Part shown: in pieces, positions 34,488 to 42,913 of the stretch | Layout: the number at the start of each line of letters is the position of its first letter | How positions within the stretch are numbered: the stretch's first letter is position 1 | Assembly: GCA_050123275.1 (NCBI GenBank) | Contig: JASFHK010000003.1 | Location: 62,001 to 126,000, forward strand | Direction: 5' to 3' | DNA from: E44-bin88 sp050123275 | Lineage (GTDB): Bacteria > Chloroflexota > Dehalococcoidia > Dehalococcoidales > BS750m-G39 | DNA: 64,000 nt | Made by a program: the position numbers and the translations under genes | Notes under the pieces: generated by a model | The model's input: the letters and a program-made list of their open reading frames with translations, nothing else | Told to the model about the DNA's origin: nothing | Databases searched by the model: none

Positions 34488-35026
34488 CGGCCGTCACCCC
34501 CCGGATTAAGCGCCAAACACTCTTCGAAGGCCCGTTCCAGATTCAGGGCGCAAAGAGTAAACCCCAGATCTTTAGGCCGCGGCGCTTCGGCCAGCTTCTT
34601 ATCGAGCAACTCGGCGTGGAGGTAAGGAATGTCGGGGCAACCCCCGCCGGAAACGTTAACGATAAGGTTAGTGCCTTTCTCGTAGGTGATTTTCATGTTG
34701 CCAGCCTTGACCATTATCCAGTCGCCGAAATCGGTCACCTTGACGACATCGAGGAGAGGCGCCGTTTTCAGCTTTATCGGGTCAATGCTGATGTAAGCCA
34801 GGTCCTTTTCTTTAAGCACCCGCTCGATACCGGGCTGCTCGACCAGGTTTATCTCAACGGCCAGGTCGCACCCCTTGCGCAACTCGGGCGGAGGCGCCAC
34901 CAGCTTGACGATGTATCCCGCCACTTTCAGCGCCTTCTCCGCAATCATAGCGTGCTGCACCTCGTCGAAGAGCACCAGGCCGCCGCCCTCGAACTTAACT
35001 TTATTCTGCTTCTTAAGAAATGCCAT
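34484..35026 (-). CDS. DUF3343 protein, putative selenium/sulfur carrier-like
   Basis: A 180-residue protein. The first 80 residues (GGGLVLFDEVQHAMIAEKALKVAGYIVKLVAPPPELRKGCD) match DUF3343, a small domain often next to yedF and yedE and thought to be a carrier. The C-terminal half is not recognised; it contains two Cys (GGGCPDIP, FTLCAL). It lies 18 bases after yedE on the same strand and couples to the kinase-like gene. Confidence 0.75.
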   Translation of the reverse strand: MAFLKKQNKVKFEGGGLVLFDEVQHAMIAEKALKVAGYIVKLVAPPPELRKGCDLAVEINLVEQPGIERVLKEKDLAYISIDPIKLKTAPLLDVVKVTDFGDWIMVKAGNMKITYEKGTNLIVNVSGGGCPDIPYLHAELLDKKLAEAPRPKDLGFTLCALNLERAFEECLALNPGGDGR

Positions 35027-35044
35027 ATTAAACTACCTTTATAC

Positions 35045-36148
35045 TTATGCTCTAGCTCTCATGAAAAAGCCGATTGATATACAGAAAACCCAACCAATTA
35101 TAACCGCTACCGGACCCCAGGTGCCAACACCGGCCGGGCTGGAAGCGATGAGGAAATTGTGGGCGATAGCCGCGCCCGCCAGATAGCCGAGCACCGTAAC
35201 GCCGGCATCGGCATCTCCCTCTCCGGAGAGTACCAGATTACGCAGCGGGCAACCACCTATCTGAGTGGCGGCCAGACCGAGCAGGCCCATGCCCAGGAAG
35301 TTCCACAGGTGGTCGGTATGGGAAACCGGCTGGTCGGCAAAGCCCCAGTGATAGATACCTTCGGCGCCGAAATTGCCGACGATGAAGTTGGTGGCCAGGG
35401 CCGCAACCAGGAAGGCGGCGATACCGCTGACAAGATGAAAGTCCTTGACCAAGAAGATGTCACGCCAGGCGCCTACCGAGCAGAAGCGGGTGCGCTGGGC
35501 CAGGAAGCCCACCAGCAGACCGATACCAAGCCCGACCGCCAGCGGTACGTACTGGGCGCCGGGGCCCGATTCGCTGGTGGAGATGAAGGCGGGCTTAAAG
35601 ATGGCCAGGAGCAGCAGCCCCCCCATCATTAACGGCATTATCCAGCCCGCGATGGGTTTCATCGTAACCGCCCTGCCCAGGTTGAAGCCTCGCCTCAGGA
35701 AGAAAATACCGACCAGAACGCCGAATATCAGACCGGCTAAAGCGGTAAGACCGTTGAGGTCACCACCGGCCAGCCGTAGAAGCATCCTGATGGGGCAGCC
35801 CAGAAATACCAGGGCGCCAATCATGACGAAAGCGGCGAGCACAAACCTGATGATCGGTGAGGCGCCGCCCCTGGGTCGCCATTCCCTAAAAGCGAAGGCG
35901 GTGATAAACGCCCCCAGGGTGAAGCCCATTATCTCCGGCCGGAGATACTGAACCACCGAAGCCTGGTGGAGATCAAGAGCGCCAGAAATGTCGCGCAGGA
36001 AGCAGGCGACACAGATTCCCATGTTCGGCGGGTTACCCCAGTTAACCGCCAGGGCACCCAGAGCACCGAAGATGAGTCCGGCCAGAATGATGAATGTTCT
36101 CGGTGTCCACAAACGACTCAAGGTTCCTTCTCCTTTTTTTGTAATCAA
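35045..36148 (-). CDS. yedE: YedE/YeeE-family selenium-related membrane transporter
   Basis: A 367-residue membrane protein with about ten helices and the conserved Cys blocks of the family: NMGICVACFLRDI near residue 43, VFLGCPIRMLLRLAGGD near 117, RTRFCSVGAWRDI near 231 and GCPLRNLVLSGEGD near 308. YeeE members import thiosulfate; the YedE branch is linked to selenium by gene clustering. It is the first gene of the yedE-DUF3343-kinase-yedF run. Confidence 0.88.
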   Translation of the reverse strand: MITKKGEGTLSRLWTPRTFIILAGLIFGALGALAVNWGNPPNMGICVACFLRDISGALDLHQASVVQYLRPEIMGFTLGAFITAFAFREWRPRGGASPIIRFVLAAFVMIGALVFLGCPIRMLLRLAGGDLNGLTALAGLIFGVLVGIFFLRRGFNLGRAVTMKPIAGWIMPLMMGGLLLLAIFKPAFISTSESGPGAQYVPLAVGLGIGLLVGFLAQRTRFCSVGAWRDIFLVKDFHLVSGIAAFLVAALATNFIVGNFGAEGIYHWGFADQPVSHTDHLWNFLGMGLLGLAATQIGGCPLRNLVLSGEGDADAGVTVLGYLAGAAIAHNFLIASSPAGVGTWGPVAVIIGWVFCISIGFFMRARA

Positions 36149-36373
36149 ACCGAGTTTTTCCCCTTTGCATCCAGAGAGCGGCTAAAGCATTGTTTCACCT
36201 CCTGAAAGCAGCCCCGGAGACACGGAACCGATTTTATTTATGAAAGACCGTAGAATTTCGAGGTTACCGCGGGATATTATAGTATAAAGGATATCTTATT
36301 TCAAGATAAATGTCGCAAATGTAAAGGGGATTTTCCCGAAAATTATGGGGGGTGAAAAAAGGGGAAACTAGTT
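36149..36373. other. Intergenic region before yedE
   Basis: AT-rich stretch of about 225 bases. It includes CACCTCCTGAAAG near 36190, possibly a ribosome-site-like remnant. No gene, terminator or riboswitch is recognised. Confidence 0.3.
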
Positions 36374-36606
36374 GTGGGCGGTACAAGACTCGACCATCGG
36401 GAGGTGCGGTGGGACAAGGGGCAGAGGACGAGGCTGGAGGAGGTGCAGTGGTGGGCGGTACAAGACTCGCATCCTCGGAGGTGCGGTGGGACAAGGGGCA
36501 GAGGACGAGGCTGGAGGAGGTGCAGTGGTGGGCGGTACAAGACTCGACCATCGAGAGGTGCGGCGGGAATAGGGGCAGAGGGACGAGGCTGGAGGAGGTG
36601 TGGATG
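36374..36606. repeat. 77-bp tandem repeat array ending at tRNA-Val
   Basis: Three units start at 36374, 36451 and 36528, spaced 77 bases, with the fourth start at 36607 inside the tRNA-Val 3' end. Each unit opens with the 19 bases GTGGGCGGTACAAGACTCG, identical to the complement of the tRNA 3' end. The remainder (rich in GAGG and GCAGAGGACGAGGC) is not tRNA-like. Units 1 and 2 differ at only a few positions near base 20-28. The period equals the length of the tRNA gene with CCA. Frames in the array rotate with each unit, so it is not coding. Confidence 0.85.
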
Positions 36607-36681
36607 GTGGGCGGTACAAGACTCGAACTTGTGACCTCTGCGATGTCAACGCAACGCTCTAACCAACTGAGCTAACCGCCC
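36605..36681 (-). tRNA. tRNA-Val (anticodon GAC)
   Basis: A 77-base gene including CCA. The acceptor GGGCGGT/ACCGCCC, D arm TAGCTCAGTTGG, anticodon loop TTGACAT and T loop GTTCGAG are all present. The 3' 19 bases recur in the adjacent tandem array. Confidence 0.95.
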
Positions 36682-36703
36682 AACAGAAGCAAAAGTAATT
36701 CTA

Positions 36704-38098
36704 CTAAATACCCCGACTGCGGTCAAGGCGCTTGCCCCGCAACCGGTTATCGATGAAACTGACCAGGAAGAGCAATACGCCGCTGGCGAAAAGCCCCCCC
36801 AAATCCAGGTAGCTTATCCCCCAGATTTTGCTCACCAGCGCCAGTCCCCCGCCGCCGATAATCGCCGCCAGCGCCCCCACCGGGGTAAGCTTGAGCTTCT
36901 CCCGGTAGAAGCCGAACAGGACCGGTAAAATCACGCCGCTGGTATAGACGGTATAAGCGAAAAGCAGCGAGCTTATCACCCCTTTCAGCACCAGCGCCAG
37001 CAGCAGCGAAAGAATCCCCAGCAGCACTATCCCCCACCGCGACAGGGTAAGCAGCTTCTCCTGGCTTAAGGATGGCTTGAAGCGCCCGATAATATCCACG
37101 GAAAGGATGGTGCTGGCCGTCATCAGGCAGGTGTCGGCGGAGGACATCACGGCGCCCAAAAGCGCCGCCAGCACTATATAGCCCAGCCAGGGCGGCATGA
37201 CCCCGGTAATCACGGTGGGAAAGGCTTGCTCGGCGGCGATTTCGGGGAAAAGCGCCGAAGCCCCCATGCCAATTAAGGTAATACCCAGGGCGATGGGGAT
37301 AATCAGCCCCGCCGCCCAGAATACCGATTTTCGCGCCGTTTTGCCGTCTTTGGCGCAAAAAAGGCGGGAATACATGTCGGGGCCCACCACGTAGGTCAGC
37401 CCCACCAATAGCAGCAGTGATACCAGCTCGTAGCCGCTGAACTGCTCGCTCACCGGGAAGGCGAAGTGGTCGGCGGGAATCGCCGCTGTCAGTCCGTCCC
37501 ACCCCCCGGCCTTGACCAGCACCAGCGCCAGCCCGCCCAGGATGCCCACGAAGATTATCCCCACCTGGATAACGTCGGTACGGATGACGGAATACTGGCC
37601 GCCGATAACGGTATAGGTGATAAAGACGACGCTGAAGATAATCATCCACAGCGTCGGGTCGCCCATGCCCAGCACGCTCAGGATTTTACCCGCGGCCACA
37701 ATCTGGGCGGCGACAACCCCCACCCAGGAAACGACGATAAGTATCGAAGCCGCCAGCCCGATGCGCTTATCGTACTGCTTCTCCACCAGTTCGGGCAGCG
37801 TGTAAAGCCCGAACTGCCTCACCTTGCCCGCCAAGAAAATGCCCAGGAAAACCAGCCCCACCGTCCCCACCAGCAGCCACCAGATGCCGGTCAGGCCCTG
37901 GCTGAAGCCCAGCCCGGCCAGGCCCACCGTAGCCGAGCCGCCGATAATGGTCGCCAGCAGCGAGCCGGTAATAAAAAAGGAAGAGCCGCTCCGGCCAGCG
38001 ACAAAGAAGTTGGCGGCTCCCCTCGCCTTGCGTCGGCTCCACAACCCGATGGCAACCATGGCCGCGAAATAGATGATTACGATTATTAGACCGGTCAC
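36704..38098 (-). CDS. Sodium:solute symporter family protein
   Basis: A 464-residue membrane protein with about 13 helices and the SSS motif pattern (GGSATVGLAGLGFSQGLTGIWW near residue 53 and AALLGAVMSSADTCLMTASTILSVDI near residue 311). The LeuT-fold family carries solutes with Na+. The substrate is not predictable. It is monocistronic here and lies just after tRNA-Val on the same strand. Confidence 0.88.
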   Translation of the reverse strand: MTGLIIVIIYFAAMVAIGLWSRRKARGAANFFVAGRSGSSFFITGSLLATIIGGSATVGLAGLGFSQGLTGIWWLLVGTVGLVFLGIFLAGKVRQFGLYTLPELVEKQYDKRIGLAASILIVVSWVGVVAAQIVAAGKILSVLGMGDPTLWMIIFSVVFITYTVIGGQYSVIRTDVIQVGIIFVGILGGLALVLVKAGGWDGLTAAIPADHFAFPVSEQFSGYELVSLLLLVGLTYVVGPDMYSRLFCAKDGKTARKSVFWAAGLIIPIALGITLIGMGASALFPEIAAEQAFPTVITGVMPPWLGYIVLAALLGAVMSSADTCLMTASTILSVDIIGRFKPSLSQEKLLTLSRWGIVLLGILSLLLALVLKGVISSLLFAYTVYTSGVILPVLFGFYREKLKLTPVGALAAIIGGGGLALVSKIWGISYLDLGGLFASGVLLFLVSFIDNRLRGKRLDRSRGI

Positions 38099-38129
38099 TA
38101 CTCTACGCTAGTCCTTTGCCTGAAGATAT

Positions 38130-38156
38130 AAAAAAAGCCGCGGTATTTAAGCGGGC
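38130..38156 (-). terminator. Intrinsic terminator after the small zinc-ribbon gene
   Basis: On the minus strand GCCCGC and GCGGC flank a nine-base loop and are followed by seven T residues. A second hairpin GGCTCT/AGAGCC lies just upstream. Confidence 0.7.
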
Positions 38157-38204
38157 ATAAAGGCTCTGTGTAGAGAGCCGCAGGAGCGATATCGCCCCCG
38201 GGCA

Positions 38205-38432
38205 CTACCTGCCGGGCCGGGTGCTGCCGATAACGGCAACCTCGACATTCTTCCCACAGTGAGGGCAGGTGATGCTAATGACGACGGGTTGCAACATTAT
38301 CCGCTCGGCGACGGCGGTAACCATCGAATCGATGCTATCGAGGCGGCTGTCCAGCATGTCCAGGCGCTGCTTGATGCGCTCTATCTCTTCGGTACGGCTG
38401 GCTAACGCCGCTGTTTTTTGCTTCTCCGCCAA
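38205..38432 (-). CDS. Small coiled-coil zinc-ribbon protein
   Basis: A 75-residue protein: a helical N-terminal half (EEIERIKQRLDMLDSRLDSIDSMV) likely to form a coiled coil, then one C-P-H-C pair (CPHCGKN). One Cys-x-x-Cys knuckle would need dimerisation to bind zinc fully. No family name is certain. It is followed by a terminator. Confidence 0.65.
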   Translation of the reverse strand: MAEKQKTAALASRTEEIERIKQRLDMLDSRLDSIDSMVTAVAERIMLQPVVISITCPHCGKNVEVAVIGSTRPGR

Positions 38433-38757
38433 TCATACACCTCTTCAGGTTTTTAGTGGTAAGCCCCATTATATGGCGAAAAGACCACGATGTCAAAGCC
38501 CTCCCCTTATCATGCCAGTTGTCATTGCCGAAAACCCGCCGCCTACAATCACGGCGAGCCGTCCCGCGCCATAAATCGAGAGCCGGACATAGCTCCTATG
38601 AGGGATATATAGTCCTTTCAGGGTGGGCACCGGGCGGGAAGAAAAGACGCCCGCTGACAGGGCGGATGGTATAGAGGTAATTCCCTCTTAAAATCTATTG
38701 ATTTCTGAAAAACATCGTCCTATACTAGGGGTTAATAAAGTCCGAAGGAGGAAGCCA
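38433..38757. other. Intergenic region with a dispersed GC-rich repeat
   Basis: The segment near 38618 (AGGGTGGGCACCGGGCGGG then AGAAAAGACG) resembles blocks near 43532, 46663 and 47735. A possible promoter lies near the end. No gene is seen. Confidence 0.4.
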
Positions 38758-39012
38758 ATGCCCGAGAAAGAAATCGGCAAGGTAAGCGACTTCTTCGCCC
38801 GGCCGGTGGTGGCCGGCATCGATATGAGCGGCAACCTCAAAGTCGGTGACAAAATCCATATCAAGGGCCACACCACCGATATGGAAATGCTGGTAAACTC
38901 GATGCAGATTAACAACGCCGTCGTCACCGAAGCCAAACCCGGAGACTCCGTCGGCATCAAGGTCGCCGACCGGGTCAGGCGGGGCGACACCGTCTTCAAG
39001 GTCACCGAATAG
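38758..39012 (+). CDS. Small EF-Tu domain-2-like protein
   Basis: An 84-residue beta-barrel-like protein with the EF-Tu domain II pattern: VAGIDMSGNLKVGDKIHIKG and VNSMQINNAVVTEAKPGDSVGIKVADRVRRGDTVF. Stand-alone copies are often annotated as translation elongation factor-like and have no assigned role. The ATG at 38758 has GGAGG ahead. It is followed within 30 bases by the monooxygenase-like gene. Confidence 0.8.
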   Translation: MPEKEIGKVSDFFARPVVAGIDMSGNLKVGDKIHIKGHTTDMEMLVNSMQINNAVVTEAKPGDSVGIKVADRVRRGDTVFKVTE

Positions 39013-39042
39013 GCTAATCACCGCAGTTAGAAAGCGAAAAAT

Positions 39043-39333
39043 ATGTCACTAAAGATACTGATAGAACGTCACGTCAAAAAGGGTAAAGAAGGCGAACTCA
39101 TCGAGCTTCTGAACAACCTGCGCACCGAGCTGATTTCCCAGCCCGGCTACATCTCGGGCGAGCTGCTCCAGAGCCTGGAAGACAAATCCGTTGTCTTTGC
39201 CATCAGCACCTGGCAAAGCGAACTCGACTGGCTTTCCTGGAAAGGCGACCCCAAGCGCCTCGAGCTCGAGGAAAAAATCGAACCGCTGCTGACCGAGCCC
39301 TCCAAACTGACGGTCGCCACTTATTTCAGCTAG
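39043..39333 (+). CDS. Antibiotic-biosynthesis monooxygenase (ABM)-fold protein
   Basis: A 96-residue ferredoxin-like-fold protein with the ABM pattern: KILIERHVKKGKEGELIELLNNLRTELISQPGYISGEL then an FAISTWQSELDW strand. Members include small monooxygenases and stress proteins; the substrate is unknown. Its end overlaps ribH by four bases on the opposite strand. Confidence 0.8.
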   Translation: MSLKILIERHVKKGKEGELIELLNNLRTELISQPGYISGELLQSLEDKSVVFAISTWQSELDWLSWKGDPKRLELEEKIEPLLTEPSKLTVATYFS

Positions 39334-39797
39334 GCGATATTCTTAACCAGGTTGGCCATCTCGATGGCGCTAACCGCGGCTTTAAAGCCCTGGTTTCCCT
39401 CTTTGGTTCCCGCCCGTCCGATAGCCTGTTCCAACGTTTCGGCGGTAACCATGCCGTAGATAACCGGCAACCCCGTCTCCAGCCCCACCATGGCCACCCC
39501 CTTGGTCACCTCGGCGGATATATAGTCGAAGTGAGGCGTATCCCCCCGCACCACCGCCCCCAGGCAGATAACAGCGTCGAAGCGCTTGGTCTGGGCCAGC
39601 TTCTTGGCGATGAGGGGAATCTCAAACGAGCCGGGCACCCAGGCGACCTCGATATCCGCCTGGGCCACGCCGTGGCGGAGCAGGGCGTCCTGCGCCCCGT
39701 CGAGCAGCTTCTGGGTAAAAAACTCGTTGAAACGGGAAACGACCAGCCCGAACTTCAGCCCCTTCCCCACCAGCATTCCTTCGATAGGCTTGCTCAT
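39330..39797 (-). CDS. ribH: 6,7-dimethyl-8-ribityllumazine synthase
   Basis: A 155-residue lumazine synthase. Motifs: GLVVSRFNEFFTQKLLDGA, VPGSFEIPLIAKKL and the catalytic-region GAVVRGDTPHFDYI. It condenses the ribBA product with the pyrimidine from ribD. It is the last gene of ribD-ribE-ribBA-ribH. Confidence 0.95.
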   Translation of the reverse strand: MSKPIEGMLVGKGLKFGLVVSRFNEFFTQKLLDGAQDALLRHGVAQADIEVAWVPGSFEIPLIAKKLAQTKRFDAVICLGAVVRGDTPHFDYISAEVTKGVAMVGLETGLPVIYGMVTAETLEQAIGRAGTKEGNQGFKAAVSAIEMANLVKNIA

Positions 39798-39811
39798 AGC
39801 TCTCTCCTTTA

Positions 39812-41029
39812 TTAGTTATCGGCGGTATCCGGTATCTCTAAACGGTGACCCATCTTCTTCTGCTTGGTCACCAGGTAGCGTCGGTTATGCGGGTTGGGCG
39901 CGATGATAATGGGTACCTTCTCCACGACCTTGAGCCCGTAGCCCTCCAGACCGATGACTTTCTTGGGGTTGTTGGTCAGCAGCCGAATCTGGTGCAACCC
40001 CAGGTCGGCCAGAATCTGGGCGCCGATGCCGTAGTCGCGCAGGTCGGAGGGGAAGCCCAGCGAAAGGTTGGCCTCCACCGTGTCCAGCCCCTCGTCCTGA
40101 AGGGCGTAAGCCCTTATCTTGTTATGGAAGCCGATACCCCGCCCCTCCTGCCTCATGTAGAGGAAGACGCCCCGCCCTTCCTTGGCGATGTTCTCCATGG
40201 CCAGCCCGATTTGCTCGCCGCAGTCGCAGCGCAGGCTGCCGAAGACGTCGCCGGTAAGGCACTCGCTGTGCACCCTCACCAGCACCGGTTCGTCGGTTTT
40301 CAGGTCGCCCATCACCAGCGCCAGGTGCTCGTCGGGGTCGATATCGCTCTTGTAGGCGATAGCGGCGAACTCGCCGTACTTGGTGGGCAGCTTGGCCTCG
40401 GCGACGCGGTGCACCAGCTTTTCGTGGCGGCGGCGGTAGGCGATGAGGTCGGCCACCGATATTATCTTGATGCCGAACTTGTCGGAAAACGCCTCCAGCT
40501 GCGGCATGCGCGCCATGGTGCCGTCCTCGTTCATAATCTCGCAGAGGACGCCGGCGGGTCGCAATCCCGCCAGCCGGGCCAGGTCGACGGTGGCCTCGGT
40601 CTGCCCCGCCCGCACCAGCACGCCGCCGTCCCGGGCGCGCAGAGGGAACATGTGCCCCGGCATGAGTATGTCTTCCGGTCTGGTCTTTGGGTCGACCATG
40701 ACCTGCACCGTCTTGGCCCTGTCCGCCGCCGAGATGCCGGTGGTGGTACCTTCCCTGGCTTCCACGGCCACGGCAAAGGGTGTGGTGAACTTCGAGGTGT
40801 TGTTGGATACCATCATCGGTATGTGGAGCGCGTCCAATCGCTCACCGGTGAGCGGCATGCAGACAAGGCCGCGGCCGTGCTTGGCCATGAAGTTGATGGT
40901 GTCGGCGGTAACCTTCTCCGCGGCCATGACCAGGTCGCCTTCGTTTTCCCTGTCCTCGTCGTCGACGACGATGACGAATCTACCTTCTTTTACATCTTTA
41001 ACTGCTTCTTCGATAGTAGCCAGTCCCAT
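39812..41029 (-). CDS. ribBA: Bifunctional DHBP synthase / GTP cyclohydrolase II
   Basis: A 405-residue fusion. The N-terminal DHBP synthase (about 1-200) has VVDDEDRENEGDLVMAAE and the substrate loop MPLTGERLDAL. The C-terminal GTP cyclohydrolase II (about 206-405) has the zinc motif CLTGDVFGSLRCDCGEQ and the RQEGRGIG loop. It gives both precursors for riboflavin. It follows ribE by 12 bases. Confidence 0.95.
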   Translation of the reverse strand: MGLATIEEAVKDVKEGRFVIVVDDEDRENEGDLVMAAEKVTADTINFMAKHGRGLVCMPLTGERLDALHIPMMVSNNTSKFTTPFAVAVEAREGTTTGISAADRAKTVQVMVDPKTRPEDILMPGHMFPLRARDGGVLVRAGQTEATVDLARLAGLRPAGVLCEIMNEDGTMARMPQLEAFSDKFGIKIISVADLIAYRRRHEKLVHRVAEAKLPTKYGEFAAIAYKSDIDPDEHLALVMGDLKTDEPVLVRVHSECLTGDVFGSLRCDCGEQIGLAMENIAKEGRGVFLYMRQEGRGIGFHNKIRAYALQDEGLDTVEANLSLGFPSDLRDYGIGAQILADLGLHQIRLLTNNPKKVIGLEGYGLKVVEKVPIIIAPNPHNRRYLVTKQKKMGHRLEIPDTADN

Positions 41030-41041
41030 TTCACTCCCCTC

Positions 41042-41671
41042 CTAACCTACCAGAAAGCCGTGCTCGGCTAAAAAGTCCATGGTTACGCCGCTGCTGCGCG
41101 GCTTATTTAATTGTTCCACATATTTGGCTATAATGTCCACTTCCAGGTTGACGACGTCGCCCACCGCCCGCTTTCCCAGCGTGGTGTTCTCCTTGGTGTA
41201 GCCGACAATCGACACCCGGAAGGAATCGTCGTTGCGGGCAACGACGGTCAGGCTCACCCCGTCCACGGCGATAAAGCCCTTCTCCACGATGTAGGGCATG
41301 AGGCGTGACGGAGCGCCGAAAGTGAGCAGGAGGGCATCGCCCTCGCGGCTTAGCGAGCTCAATCGCCCCTTATCGTCGATGTGCCCCTGGACGAAGTGCC
41401 CGCCCAGGCGGCCGTCGGCGGCCTGGGGTCTTTCCAGATTGACCGGGTCGCCGGGGCGTAAAAGTCCCAGGTTGGTCCTGGCCAGCGTCTCGGGCATGAC
41501 CCCGGCGGAAAAGGTTTTTTTATCGAGTGCGGTCACGGTGAGGCAAACGCCGTTGACGGCCATGCTGTCGCCCTCCAGCGTGCCGCCGAGTACTTTTTCG
41601 GCGGCGACGGTCAGGCTTCCTTTGGAAGCCGAGACGACCCTGCCCACCTCTTCTACGATTCCGGTAAACAT
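41042..41671 (-). CDS. ribE: Riboflavin synthase alpha subunit
   Basis: A 209-residue protein with two tandem lumazine-binding repeats, each starting near MFTGIVEEVG and GGHFVQGHIDDKG. The catalytic N-terminal segment is intact. It follows ribD by nine bases. Confidence 0.95.
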   Translation of the reverse strand: MFTGIVEEVGRVVSASKGSLTVAAEKVLGGTLEGDSMAVNGVCLTVTALDKKTFSAGVMPETLARTNLGLLRPGDPVNLERPQAADGRLGGHFVQGHIDDKGRLSSLSREGDALLLTFGAPSRLMPYIVEKGFIAVDGVSLTVVARNDDSFRVSIVGYTKENTTLGKRAVGDVVNLEVDIIAKYVEQLNKPRSSGVTMDFLAEHGFLVG

Positions 41672-41680
41672 ATTACCTCG

Positions 41681-42775
41681 CTATCGGCTGACGTAGCCGC
41701 TGACCACAACGTCGTCGCCCAGCGTACCCACCTTGGTCCGCTCCAGACGGAAAGCCTCGGTGACCTTGCCCACCCCCTCGCCGGCGACGGGCGTCTTGGC
41801 CTCGGCGCCGCCGATAATGATGGGGGCGATAAAGACGATGACTTTATCCACCAGCCCCAGGTCGAATAGTGAGCCGAGCAGTATACCGCCCCCCTCCACC
41901 ATGATGCTGGTGATATCGCGCCTGCCCAGGTCCCTGACCAGTGTCTTCAGGTCTACCTTGGGCTCGTCTTCGGGCGGCTCCATCACCTCGGCGCCGGCCT
42001 TGGTGAAAGCCGTTTTCAACTTGGTGTTAAGCTTATGTCCCATAACCAGCATCGTCTCGCCCGGCTCGCTGAACACCTGGGCGTCCAGCGGCGTGCGCCC
42101 GTTGCCGTCCACGATTACGCGCAACGGCTGCTTGCGGGCCACGCCCCCCTTCCCCCCCGAGCAACGGGTGGTCAGGTGGGGATTATCCGCCAGCAGCGTG
42201 TTGACCCCGGCCATAATGGCGTCGCTGATGTAGCGTAAAAAGTGGACGTACTTGCGCGACTCGGTGCCGCTAATCCAGCGCGAATCGCCCGTTCTGGTGG
42301 CGATTTTACCGTCCAGGCTCATGGCGAACTTGGCGGTGATAAAGGGCATGCCGGTGGTGATGAACTTTATGTAAGCTTCGTTGACCTCGCGGGCCTCTTC
42401 TTCACGCTCGCCCAGCGAGGTCTTAATGCCCGCTTTGTCGAGCTCCGCCTGACCCCGCCCCGAAACCATCGGGTTGGGGTCGAGCATGGCCATATGCACC
42501 TCGCTGACGCCGGCTTCGATGATGGCGTCGGTACAGGGCGGCGTCCGCCCGTAGTGGGCGCAAGGCTCCAGCGTGACGTACATGGTGCCCCCCGCCGCCT
42601 CCCGGCCCGCCTGCCTCAAGGCCTGAACCTCGGCGTGATGGGAACCGGGCGGCTGGGTATAGCCCTGCCCGATAACCTCGTCCCCCTTGACCAACACCGC
42701 CCCCACCGCCGGGTTGGGGCTGGACTGTCCCAGCGCCAGCTTGGCAAGCGACAGCGCCCTCCGCATATACTCCAT
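41681..42775 (-). CDS. ribD: Bifunctional riboflavin deaminase-reductase
   Basis: A 364-residue protein. The N-terminal deaminase has HAEVQAL and the zinc motif PCAHYGRTPPC. The C-terminal reductase begins near residue 145 (RPFITAKFAMSLDGKIA here read PFITAKFAMSLDGKIA). It is the first gene of the riboflavin operon. I searched the upstream 130 bases for an FMN riboswitch and saw none. Confidence 0.95.
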   Translation of the reverse strand: MEYMRRALSLAKLALGQSSPNPAVGAVLVKGDEVIGQGYTQPPGSHHAEVQALRQAGREAAGGTMYVTLEPCAHYGRTPPCTDAIIEAGVSEVHMAMLDPNPMVSGRGQAELDKAGIKTSLGEREEEAREVNEAYIKFITTGMPFITAKFAMSLDGKIATRTGDSRWISGTESRKYVHFLRYISDAIMAGVNTLLADNPHLTTRCSGGKGGVARKQPLRVIVDGNGRTPLDAQVFSEPGETMLVMGHKLNTKLKTAFTKAGAEVMEPPEDEPKVDLKTLVRDLGRRDITSIMVEGGGILLGSLFDLGLVDKVIVFIAPIIIGGAEAKTPVAGEGVGKVTEAFRLERTKVGTLGDDVVVSGYVSR

Positions 42776-42913
42776 AGCACCGCCATTCTAACACCTGCCT
42801 GAAAAAAAGTGCAAATCAGCACCGGTTTACCGCCAAAACTAACCTAACTAGAACAGCAACGTTATATAAGGTATAATGAAAACCAGCGAGAGAGGAACCT
42901 TTATTACATATAA

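Noticed and set aside
36374..36606. CRISPR array
   Set aside because: The repeats are adjacent with no unique spacers, and there are no cas genes.
36352..36675. Overlapping repetitive frames in the 77-bp array
   Set aside because: The period is not a multiple of three, so frames rotate between units; no start site is credible.
42776..42913. FMN riboswitch before the riboflavin operon
   Set aside because: No RFN-box sequence is seen upstream of ribD on its strand.
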